From Saliniplasma sp051745305 (GTDB lineage: Archaea > Thermoplasmatota > Thermoplasmata > Halarchaeoplasmatales > Halarchaeoplasmataceae): DNA of 5,876 bases. Positions 1-5,388 of the stretch are shown piece by piece. Below the pieces are notes generated by a model that was given only the letters and a program-made list of their open reading frames with translations, had not been told where the DNA came from and did no database searches. The first letter of the stretch is position 1; every line of letters begins with the position of its first letter. Position numbers and translations under genes: made by a program. The DNA lies in assembly GCA_051745305.1 (NCBI GenBank), contig JBNJDY010000082.1:1-5876 (forward strand). Direction: 5' to 3'.

Positions 1-86
1 AGAAACTGCTGGACGAGCGGTACGCAAGAGGAGAGATCACAAGGGAAGAGTACGAAGAGATGAAGAAGGAAATAAGAAGGGATTAA
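1..86 (+). CDS. C-terminal end of a SHOCT-domain protein (partial, 5' end outside window)
   Basis: Only the last 27 codons are present, read from base 3 to a TAA at 84-86. The visible peptide is charged and ends with the pattern LLDERYARGEITREEYEEMK followed by a short basic tail. This matches the SHOCT (short C-terminal) module: a leucine-rich turn, a Y-x-x-G-x-I-T-x-E-E-Y/F core and a terminal amphipathic helix. SHOCT modules sit at the C-terminus of many otherwise unrelated bacterial and archaeal proteins, often small membrane proteins, and are thought to mediate oligomerisation or binding. They do not define an enzymatic activity. The function of the full protein cannot be judged because its main body lies outside the window. 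The gene converges on the Nudix gene, with 14 bases between the two stop codons. Confidence 0.8.
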   Translation, partial: KLLDERYARGEITREEYEEMKKEIRRD

Positions 87-93
87 AATAGGA

Positions 94-108
94 TTTACTT
101 TCAGTAAA
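94..108. repeat. Small perfect inverted repeat at the convergent gene junction
   Basis: TTTACT at 94-99 is the exact reverse complement of AGTAAA at 103-108, with a three-base loop. It lies between the SHOCT gene stop (84-86) and the Nudix stop (101-103 on the minus strand), and overlaps the end of the Nudix gene. It could form a 6-bp hairpin acting on both converging transcripts. It lacks the long T-run expected of an archaeal terminator, so a terminator role is only a guess. Confidence 0.3.
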
Positions 109-571
109 GGTCCATCTTCCATGGAACTTCTTCAAAAAAATCTACAGATCCGATCTCATCTTTATCTTCAGGTTCTGGACTGCCACCGGATATCACGCAC
201 TCAAACAGAAAGTACCAGCGGTTCAATAGTTCGTTTGTGAACTGTATATCGACGGTTCTTACCTCTTTGAGGGTCAGTATTTCAACATCGAATCCAGTCT
301 CCTCCAGCGCTTCTCTTTTAGCTCCGTCGATGAAAGGTTCGGAAGTCATCACTCGACCCTGTGGAAGTACATATATAGTGCCCTCTCTGTGTTTTACTCC
401 TACCCTCAATCCTTCCTCGTTCAAGATCTCTAGAACGGCTTCACCCTTACATTCTGGATAATCATCTTCATAATCAAAATTGAAGTGGATCTCCTTCTGC
501 TTTAATTTGGGTACTCCGTACTCTCTTACAAGGCCTGCGAATTCTTCTTTCTCCGGACGCTCTATTATCAT
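101..571 (-). CDS. Nudix hydrolase
   Basis: The predicted 156-residue soluble protein carries a complete Nudix box (G-x5-E-x7-R-E-U-x-E-E-x-G-U) at residues 72-94: G72, E78, then REALEETGF from R86. The two glutamates E90 and E91 in the REALEE segment are the usual Mg2+/Mn2+ ligands. Nudix enzymes hydrolyse nucleoside diphosphates linked to another moiety, such as damaged NTPs, ADP-ribose, NADH, ApnA or mRNA caps. The substrate cannot be read from the motif. About 70 residues precede the box: an acidic N-terminal stretch, then beta strands ending in YVLPQGRV. The ATG (571-569) overlaps the TGA of the upstream HD gene as ATGA. No good Shine-Dalgarno site precedes it, so translation probably depends on coupling to the HD gene. 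Family is secure, substrate unknown. Confidence 0.93.
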   Translation of the reverse strand: MIIERPEKEEFAGLVREYGVPKLKQKEIHFNFDYEDDYPECKGEAVLEILNEEGLRVGVKHREGTIYVLPQGRVMTSEPFIDGAKREALEETGFDVEILTLKEVRTVDIQFTNELLNRWYFLFECVISGGSPEPEDKDEIGSVDFFEEVPWKMDLY

Positions 572-1122
572 AGGCCCAACTCTTCATCTATCTCCCGGAG
601 TGCTTCGAGAGACAGTTCGATGAATTCGTGTCTGGACATGTCGATCTTCTCGCAGTAAAGTATCCTATCCCTATCTATATTCTTGGCGAAAGTACTGTCA
701 TCGAACTTTTTCTCTACTGATTCTGGACGGGCCTCTTCCAGTTTACTGTTGGGCATTACCAGGGCAGTGGCAACTACCAAGCCAGATATGGCATCGGCGG
801 CGATAAGTGCGTTCTCCATATCAGTTTCGGGTTCTACTCCCGTGTGCTGATGATTGTGTGATTTTACAGCCCTTACCACATCTGTAGGTACCTTTCCTTT
901 CACCATCTCAGCAGATCTTAGAGCATGTTCTTCTGGATCGTCTTTCGTTTCCTCGTAATCCAGATCATGGACTAAACCAAGGATCTCCCACTTTTTTCGA
1001 TCTTGACCTAACTCTCCAGCTAACGCTTTCATTATATGGGCCACTGCTAAGCAGTGTTTCCTAAGATTTATAGTATCGATATTCTCTTCCATCATCTCTA
1101 AGGCTTCTCGTCTGGAAATCAT
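568..1122 (-). CDS. HD-superfamily metal-dependent phosphohydrolase (COG2316-like)
   Basis: This is a single-domain, cytoplasmic, all-helical protein of 184 residues from the chosen start. The metal-binding pattern of the HD superfamily is visible: H23 (RKHCLAV), H52-D53 (LVHDLDYE), H67 (EEHALRSAE), H89 and H91 (SHNHQH) and D110 (IAADAISGL). The spacing resembles small archaeal and bacterial 'predicted HD superfamily hydrolases'. The family hydrolyses phosphate mono- or diesters; the substrate is not known here. I chose the ATG at 1122 over an in-frame TTG at 1131. The protein then begins MISRREALEMM, like its relatives as I remember them, and the minus-strand TATA element places transcription start near 1128, downstream of the TTG. 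A GGAGGG at 1149-1144 is 12 bases from the TTG, so the longer 187-residue form cannot be excluded. It is followed by the Nudix gene with a 4-base ATGA overlap. Confidence 0.88.
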   Translation of the reverse strand: MISRREALEMMEENIDTINLRKHCLAVAHIMKALAGELGQDRKKWEILGLVHDLDYEETKDDPEEHALRSAEMVKGKVPTDVVRAVKSHNHQHTGVEPETDMENALIAADAISGLVVATALVMPNSKLEEARPESVEKKFDDSTFAKNIDRDRILYCEKIDMSRHEFIELSLEALREIDEELGL

Positions 1123-1150
1123 AATATACAAGTTAATATCGCACCCTCCG

Positions 1151-1166
1151 TTAAATACATTTTTGG
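1151..1166 (-). promoter_or_regulatory. Probable BRE/TATA promoter of the HD-Nudix operon
   Basis: Read on the minus strand, a purine-rich BRE-like CCAAAAAT (1166-1159) is followed by the TATA-like GTATTTAA (1158-1151). With the usual archaeal geometry (TATA at about -30 to -23), transcription would start near base 1128, giving about a 6-base leader before the ATG at 1122. The layout mirrors the divergent promoter on the other strand. This is prediction from motif and spacing only. Confidence 0.5.
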
Positions 1167-1175
1167 TTTTGTACC

Positions 1176-1191
1176 CGAAATGTTTTAAATA
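1176..1191 (+). promoter_or_regulatory. Probable BRE/TATA promoter of the M29-like aminopeptidase gene
   Basis: CGAAATG (1176-1182) matches a BRE and is followed directly by the TATA-like TTTTAAATA (1183-1191). Standard spacing puts transcription start at about 1210-1216, on or beside the start codon. There is no Shine-Dalgarno sequence in front of the ATG. Together these suggest a leaderless transcript, which is common in archaea. Confidence 0.6.
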
Positions 1192-1209
1192 CCTAACCTC
1201 TCCTAAAAA

Positions 1210-2229
1210 ATGATTATGTCTTTAGAAGAAGGAGTCAGAACAGCGGTCGTCACATGTATGGGACTCAAACAAAATGAAAAAGTGGTCATCGCATCGGATG
1301 GACCTACTATGAACATCGGGAAGAAGATCAGAGAGGTAGCTTTGGAGATCACACCACATGTGAGGTTCTTCAACCTAGATATATATGGTAAAAGACCATT
1401 AGAACATTTTCCAGATGCTATAAGGGAAGCCGCCGAGGAAGCTGATGTCGGTTTCTGGACTGCAAATTCTTACGAAGGTGAACTAGAGAGTATAAGAGGA
1501 CCCTTCATAAAGGAAGTTTTGAACGGGGGAAGACACGGCCATATGGTCAATATAAACGAAGAGGTTATCGAATCCGCTTTGGCCGTGGATTATGAAAAGA
1601 TCAAAGAGTTCACTGATAAATTGTATGATAAACTGATTAAAACAGATACCGTAAAAATTACCAACGACCAAGGTACAGATATCACCGCTTCATTCAGCGA
1701 TAGATGGAAATGGGTCCCCTCTGCCGGTATATGTCACGAGCCAGGGCATTGGAACAACATACCTGACGGTGAGGTGTTCACAGCACCAAAGGAAATGGAC
1801 GGTAAAATGGTCGTAGATGGAGTAATCGGCGAGTATTTTGGGAATAAGTACTCCCACGAGGATCTGAAAGATACTCCTATCACCATCAAAATAAAAACTA
1901 ACGGTAGGGCAAAAGCAATAGATGTTTCCTGTGAGAACGGAGAGTTAGAGAAGGAAGTTCATGACTACATCCACCTTCACGACTGCTCCCCATTTATAGG
2001 AGAACTGGGCTTTGGAACTAACATATTCTTGGATGAATTGAGTGGAAACATGCTCCAGGACGAAAAATTCCCGGGAGTTCATATCGCTTTCGGTGATCCC
2101 ATGGCCGATGAAACTTACGCAGATTGGACATGTCCAGAACACTTGGATATGATCTTGACTAGATGTAATGTCTGGTTGGACGATGAGAAGATAATGGAGA
2201 ACGGGGAATATCTGATGGAGAAATTCTAA
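1210..2229 (+). CDS. M29-like metallo-aminopeptidase (AmpS/COG2309 family)
   Basis: This cytoplasmic protein of 339 residues resembles the thermophilic aminopeptidase (M29/AmpS) family, which removes N-terminal residues from peptides using a two-metal centre. Signature segments appear in family order: NNIPDGEVFTAP with E188, GELGFGTN with E265, DEKFPGVHIAFGDP with H291, and EHLDMIL with H311 and D313. These match the expected Glu-Glu-His-His-Asp ligand set. It is shorter than the roughly 400-residue bacterial enzymes, as is common for archaeal relatives. Where bacterial members usually have a Tyr seven residues after the motif His, this protein has Met298, so peptidase activity is likely but not certain. 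Relatives of this fold include the NicX-type ring-cleaving dioxygenase, an alternative to keep in mind. The first ATG (1210) is taken; a second in-frame ATG at 1216 fits the TATA spacing equally well. It is transcribed divergently from the HD-Nudix pair. Confidence 0.82.
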   Translation: MIMSLEEGVRTAVVTCMGLKQNEKVVIASDGPTMNIGKKIREVALEITPHVRFFNLDIYGKRPLEHFPDAIREAAEEADVGFWTANSYEGELESIRGPFIKEVLNGGRHGHMVNINEEVIESALAVDYEKIKEFTDKLYDKLIKTDTVKITNDQGTDITASFSDRWKWVPSAGICHEPGHWNNIPDGEVFTAPKEMDGKMVVDGVIGEYFGNKYSHEDLKDTPITIKIKTNGRAKAIDVSCENGELEKEVHDYIHLHDCSPFIGELGFGTNIFLDELSGNMLQDEKFPGVHIAFGDPMADETYADWTCPEHLDMILTRCNVWLDDEKIMENGEYLMEKF

Positions 2230-2256
2230 GAGTACGACAATTTTAAAAATATTATC

Positions 2257-2269
2257 TCAAATCATTTGA
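2257..2269. repeat. 13-base perfect palindrome TCAAATCATTTGA
   Basis: TCAAAT and ATTTGA are exact reverse complements around a single central C. The site lies 28 bases after the aminopeptidase stop and about 110 bases before the operon TATA element. A symmetric site of this size could be an operator for a dimeric regulator or a weak hairpin. No second copy was noticed in this window. Confidence 0.4.
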
Positions 2270-2318
2270 AGACATATTATTGTGCATTTAGCCACAGATT
2301 TCCCAGAAATCGAGCAAC

Positions 2319-2344
2319 TTATAGTTACCACTTTCCAACTATAA
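2319..2344. repeat. 8-bp inverted repeat with 10-base spacer upstream of the operon
   Basis: TTATAGTT (2319-2326) and AACTATAA (2337-2344) are exact reverse complements separated by 10 bases, giving half-site centres 18 bp apart. The right half ends about 33 bases before the predicted TATA element. This placement suits an activator or repressor site for the oxidoreductase operon. A hairpin is also possible, but no T-run follows. The regulatory role is inference. Confidence 0.45.
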
Positions 2345-2369
2345 TCAAGCACAAAACCGACACACATAC

Positions 2370-2384
2370 AAAAAGTAATTATAT
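2370..2384 (+). promoter_or_regulatory. Probable BRE/TATA promoter of the oxidoreductase operon
   Basis: A purine-rich AAAAAGT (2370-2376) precedes AATTATAT (2377-2384). Standard archaeal spacing predicts transcription start near 2407, leaving a leader of about 11 bases before the ATG at 2418. That start point would exclude the in-frame GTG at 2403 as the initiation codon. No comparable promoter is seen between later genes of the cluster. Confidence 0.5.
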
Positions 2385-2417
2385 CTCCGCCTGATAGAGA
2401 AAGTGGTGCTTTTAAAC

Positions 2418-2969
2418 ATGATAGAAATACGATTTCACGGCAGAGGCGGACAGGGGTCGGTTATAGCTTCTGAGTTATTAGCCCGCGCCGCGTTCGCTGA
2501 AGGAAAGGATGTACAATCATTCCCCATGTATGGGGTGGAACGAAGGGGGGCACCTGTTACTGCTTTTACAAGGGTCGACGAAGATGTAGTTAGAGATAAA
2601 TCTAAGATACATACGCCTGACATTGTAATAGTGCTGGACATGGCTCTCCTAGATTCCGTGGATGTGACAGAGGGTTTAAAACCCGACGGAAAAGTAATCC
2701 TTAATACGGGAAAACCTCCAGAAGATGTTGATCTTGGAATCGACAATGCCCAATATACCGTTGATGCTAGTGAGATAGCTGTAAAACATGGCTTAGGATC
2801 GAAAGTGGCACCCATCGTCAATACAGCCATACTGGGAGCAGTTGTCAAGGCTACCGGTATAGTTGATATCGACACACTTGTAGAAGTGATAAGGGAACAC
2901 GCCCCTGCAAAGAAAGAGGAGAATGCAAAGGCTGCTAAAGAAGCCTATGAAAAAGTGAGAGGTGAGTAA
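2418..2969 (+). CDS. porG: 2-oxoacid (probably pyruvate):ferredoxin oxidoreductase, gamma subunit
   Basis: The 183-residue gamma subunit belongs to an enzyme that oxidatively decarboxylates a 2-oxoacid with CoA and reduces ferredoxin. Family hallmarks are visible: IRFHGRGGQGSV near the N-terminus (residues 4-15), the YGVERRGAPVTAF segment (38-50), the PDIVIVLD strand (67-74) and the late SKVAPIVNTAILGA stretch. In structures of this family the gamma domain contributes to the CoA-binding side of the complex. I chose the ATG at 2418 because gamma subunits begin M-I-E-I-R-F-H-G; the in-frame GTG at 2403 would add five residues and lies before the predicted transcription start. A GGTG at 2405-2408 is a weak Shine-Dalgarno candidate. 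It is the first gene of the operon, with one base between its stop and the delta ATG. Gamma subunits of POR and VOR are similar and sometimes shared, so the substrate cannot be fixed from this gene. Confidence 0.93.
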   Translation: MIEIRFHGRGGQGSVIASELLARAAFAEGKDVQSFPMYGVERRGAPVTAFTRVDEDVVRDKSKIHTPDIVIVLDMALLDSVDVTEGLKPDGKVILNTGKPPEDVDLGIDNAQYTVDASEIAVKHGLGSKVAPIVNTAILGAVVKATGIVDIDTLVEVIREHAPAKKEENAKAAKEAYEKVRGE

Positions 2970-2970
2970 G

Positions 2971-3282
2971 ATGAGTGAAGACGAAGTTTTCAGGATCGTT
3001 GTAGATCCAAAAGATCATAGAGATTTACCTAGAACGGTTATCACGGACTGCCCTTCGGACCTGATGAATAAAACGGGTAGTTGGAGAACACTAAGACCTA
3101 TCGTAGATAAAGAAAAATGTATCAAATGTGGAATTTGTTGGAAATTCTGTCCAGACGTTTCAATACACGTCAAAGAAGATGGGGCAGAAGTCGATTATGA
3201 TTTCTGTAAGGGATGTGGGATATGTGCTAAAGAATGTCCCGTAGATGCTATCGAAATGAAAAAGGAGGAAGACTATGTCTGA
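2971..3282 (+). CDS. porD: 2-oxoacid (probably pyruvate):ferredoxin oxidoreductase, delta subunit (2x[4Fe-4S])
   Basis: This 103-residue ferredoxin-like subunit carries electrons from the thiamine centre to external ferredoxin. Two classical C-x2-C-x2-C-x3-C-P motifs are visible: C50, C53, C56, C60 (CIKCGICWKFCP) and C79, C82, C85, C89 (CKGCGICAKECP), enough for two [4Fe-4S] clusters. About 45 residues precede the clusters, including the TGSWRTLRPIVD segment usual in delta subunits, which docks on the rest of the complex. The ATG at 2971 is preferred over an in-frame GTG at 2962, because GAGGTGA (2959-2965) is a well-spaced Shine-Dalgarno site for it. The gene starts one base after the gamma stop, and its end overlaps the alpha start by 8 bases, so the proteins are probably made in stoichiometric amounts. 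Confidence 0.95.
   Translation: MSEDEVFRIVVDPKDHRDLPRTVITDCPSDLMNKTGSWRTLRPIVDKEKCIKCGICWKFCPDVSIHVKEDGAEVDYDFCKGCGICAKECPVDAIEMKKEEDYV
3264..3268 (+). promoter_or_regulatory. Shine-Dalgarno site deciding the alpha-subunit start
   Basis: GGAGG lies six bases before the ATG at 3275, inside the end of the delta gene. It favours this start over the next in-frame ATG at 3284, for which spacing would be 15 bases. Confidence 0.7.
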
Positions 3283-4468
3283 AATGAAGATCGTTTCCGG
3301 TAACTACGCATCAGCATACGGTGCAAAATTATCTCGTGCTGAAGTTGTAGCGGCTTATCCGATCACACCTCAAACCGAGGTCGTTGAAAAGATCGCGGAC
3401 CTAATCTCAAATGGAGATATGGACGCTGAATTTATCAAGGTCGAAAGTGAACACTCAGCCATGGCCGCCAGTATAGCTGCTTCTAACACCGGTGCAAGAG
3501 CCTATACGGCAACATCCGCTCACGGATTAGCCCTTATGCACGAACTTTTGATGTGGGCTTCGGGAGCTAGACTTCCTATAGTCATGACAAATGTAAACAG
3601 AGCTATGGGTCCACCATGGAGCGTTTGGGCTGATCATCACGATACTCTAGCTCAAAAAGGAACTGGACAGTTACAGTTCTTCTGCGAGAACAACCAAGAA
3701 GTTCTAGACAGCATAATAATGGCTTACAAAATATGTGAGGACGAAGAGATAATGCTTCCTGGTATGATCGTTGAAGATGCTTTCATTTTAAGTCATACAA
3801 AAGAACCGGTTGAAATCTATGATCAAGAACTAGTTGATGAGTTCCTACCATCATACGATCCAGACTATAAGTTAGATGTTGACCAACCTCTTGGATTCGG
3901 ATCATTAGGTATGCCTGACTGGTACATGGACTTCAGATACAAGATATTCGAGGCCATGGAGAAGGTCCCCGAAAAAGTTGAAGAGGTTAACAAAGAATTC
4001 GAAGAAGTCTTCGGAAGAGACCACGGTGGATTGATCGAGGAGTACAAGACGGATGGTGTAGACGTGTTGATCGTGACAATGGGTTCTATATCAAGCACTT
4101 CCAAAGATGTTATAGATGATCTCCGAGAAGAGGGATACAATATCGGTCTTGCTAGACTGCGAACCTTCAGACCGTTCCCAGTAGAGAAATTTAGAGAATT
4201 GATCAAGGACGTAAACGTTGTCGGCGTGCTCGATAGAAGCTATACCTTCGGTCACGGAGGAGACGCTGCAAGAGAGATCAAAGACGCTATCTACGGTTAC
4301 CACGACCCGATAGTCAAAGACTACATAGTAGGGTTGGGTGGTAGAGATCTTACACCTAAGATTTTGAAAAATATCATGGAAGATGCGATATCACTGCAAG
4401 ACAAAGGTCTAGACGAGGAGATCGAATGGGTCGACCTTAAGATCAATCAGGAGAGATGGAGGCGATAA
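3275..4468 (+). CDS. porA: 2-oxoacid (probably pyruvate):ferredoxin oxidoreductase, alpha subunit
   Basis: At 397 residues this has the normal length for archaeal PorA/VorA. Domain I (about residues 5-235) begins with SGNYASAYGAKL and carries AAYPITPQTEVVE (26-38), the family's substrate-side signature. It also has VESEHSAMAA, where E59 is the probable glutamate that activates the thiamine aminopyrimidine, as well as NRAMGPPWSVWADHHDT and SHTKEPVEI. Domain II (about 260-365) has the DVLIVTMGS strand, GLARLRTFRPFP, and the C-terminal GLGGRDLT (353-360). The protein binds the 2-oxoacid and, with beta, forms the thiamine diphosphate active site. It is cytoplasmic. The start overlaps the delta stop by 8 bases and the stop is two bases before beta. 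Pyruvate is the default call; some segments, such as the ANNQEVLD-like and PVEI..QELVDEFL regions, also resemble 2-ketoisovalerate enzymes, so VorA remains possible. Confidence 0.9.
   Translation: MSEMKIVSGNYASAYGAKLSRAEVVAAYPITPQTEVVEKIADLISNGDMDAEFIKVESEHSAMAASIAASNTGARAYTATSAHGLALMHELLMWASGARLPIVMTNVNRAMGPPWSVWADHHDTLAQKGTGQLQFFCENNQEVLDSIIMAYKICEDEEIMLPGMIVEDAFILSHTKEPVEIYDQELVDEFLPSYDPDYKLDVDQPLGFGSLGMPDWYMDFRYKIFEAMEKVPEKVEEVNKEFEEVFGRDHGGLIEEYKTDGVDVLIVTMGSISSTSKDVIDDLREEGYNIGLARLRTFRPFPVEKFRELIKDVNVVGVLDRSYTFGHGGDAAREIKDAIYGYHDPIVKDYIVGLGGRDLTPKILKNIMEDAISLQDKGLDEEIEWVDLKINQERWRR
4458..4462 (+). promoter_or_regulatory. Shine-Dalgarno site deciding the beta-subunit start
   Basis: GGAGG lies eight bases before the ATG at 4471. 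The alternative in-frame ATG at 4456 overlaps the alpha gene and has an AGGAG (4449-4453) only two bases upstream, which is too close. The later ATG is therefore preferred. Confidence 0.7.
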
Positions 4469-4470
4469 TT

Positions 4471-5373
4471 ATGGCAAAGATACCCGAGGAGGAACTTATG
4501 AGGAGAGGAACCACCGCATGTCCAGGTTGTGGAGCAGGACACGCTATGAGATATGTTCTCAAAGCGGTGGGCAAAGATTCGATAATAAACATCCCGGCAT
4601 GCTGTTGGGCGGTCATACCCGGTGTATATCCATCTAGAAATTTAGATATCCCGTTACTATACACAGCCTTCGAAACAACAGGTGCATCGTCTTCAGGAGT
4701 CAGGGCCGCATTGAATGCTAAAGGCGTTGATCCAAGAGATATCACCGTAGTCGGCTTTGCAGGTGACGGTGGTACCGCTGATATCGGTTTACAGGCGTTC
4801 TCCGGTTGTGTGGAAAGAGGTACCGATACGATACAGATAATGTACGACAACGAAGCTTACATGAATACCGGAATCCAGAGGAGTGGTGAAACACCATACG
4901 GAGCATGGACTACAACTACGCCAGTAGGAAGTCAAAAAGAATGGAAAAAGCAGCCTAAAAAGAACATGATGGAGATCGCCAAGGCCCATGGAATACCATA
5001 TGCAGCCACTGTAAGTGTCGGTCATCCAGAACTCATGATCGAGAAGATCAAGAAAGCCAAGGAGATACCCGGACCAAAGTTCATACACATCTATGCACCG
5101 TGTCCAACGGGATGGAGATCTGATCCCTCAAACACTATAGAACTTGCAAAGTTAGCTGTCGAAAGTTGCGTATTCCCACTTTATGAGATAGAGAACGGGG
5201 AATACAATATCTACAAGAAACCAAAAGAGAAGGTCCCCGTAAAAGAATACCTGAAACTTCAGGGAAGGTTCAGACATCTACCTAAAGAAGAGGTCGAGAA
5301 GATCCAGAAGAACGTAGATAAAGAATGGGAACTGCTCCTTCAGAAAGAGAAATTGATGAGTGATGAAGAATGA
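4471..5373 (+). CDS. porB: 2-oxoacid (probably pyruvate):ferredoxin oxidoreductase, beta subunit
   Basis: This 300-residue subunit binds thiamine diphosphate and the proximal [4Fe-4S] cluster. The thiamine motif starts at G98-D99-G100 (AGDGGTADIG) and closes with YDNEAYMNTG, with N127 as the Mg2+ ligand. Cluster cysteines are C17 and C20 (ACPGCGAGHAMR), one of the pair C44/C45 (IPACCWAV), and C211 (YAPCPTGW), matching the four-cysteine set of PorB/VorB. The C-terminal region (about 235-300) holds a conserved Y-E-I-E-N-G-x-Y strand and ends in a charged helix. The ATG at 4471 was chosen on Shine-Dalgarno spacing and follows the alpha stop by two bases. All cofactor residues expected in this family are intact. 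Substrate identity carries the same pyruvate-versus-branched-chain uncertainty as alpha. Confidence 0.93.
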   Translation: MAKIPEEELMRRGTTACPGCGAGHAMRYVLKAVGKDSIINIPACCWAVIPGVYPSRNLDIPLLYTAFETTGASSSGVRAALNAKGVDPRDITVVGFAGDGGTADIGLQAFSGCVERGTDTIQIMYDNEAYMNTGIQRSGETPYGAWTTTTPVGSQKEWKKQPKKNMMEIAKAHGIPYAATVSVGHPELMIEKIKKAKEIPGPKFIHIYAPCPTGWRSDPSNTIELAKLAVESCVFPLYEIENGEYNIYKKPKEKVPVKEYLKLQGRFRHLPKEEVEKIQKNVDKEWELLLQKEKLMSDEE

Positions 5374-5388
5374 TCAAAAGGTGAATAG

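Larger units (their letters stand above)
2230..2376. other. Non-coding gap upstream of the 2-oxoacid oxidoreductase operon
   Basis: No convincing reading frame or RNA gene is visible here. The stretch is AT-rich compared with the genes. It holds two perfect inverted repeats, listed separately, and leads into the operon promoter. No long T-run marks an obvious terminator for the aminopeptidase gene; the ATTTTAAAAATATTA stretch just after its stop is only weakly suggestive. Confidence 0.6.

Noticed and set aside
2230..2402. Possible small RNA or tRNA gene in the largest gap
   Set aside because: No cloverleaf, conserved tRNA loop sequence or GC-rich stable fold is visible; the gap is AT-rich and explained by promoter and repeat elements.
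2403..2417. In-frame GTG start adding five residues to the gamma subunit
   Set aside because: The family begins at the M-I-E-I-R-F motif, and the predicted transcription start near 2407 lies after this GTG.
2435..2875. Long minus-strand open frame of 146 codons inside the gamma subunit gene
   Set aside because: It lies entirely antisense to a gene with clear family motifs, and its translation is rich in Ser, Thr and Pro with no recognisable domain. It is a shadow of codon bias.
2962..2970. In-frame GTG start adding three residues to the delta subunit
   Set aside because: The GTG is part of the GAGGTGA that serves as ribosome binding site for the ATG at 2971.
4443..5088. Two minus-strand open frames of about 100-135 codons inside the beta subunit gene
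   Set aside because: They oppose a gene with intact thiamine and cluster motifs, and show no domain, ribosome binding site or promoter of their own.
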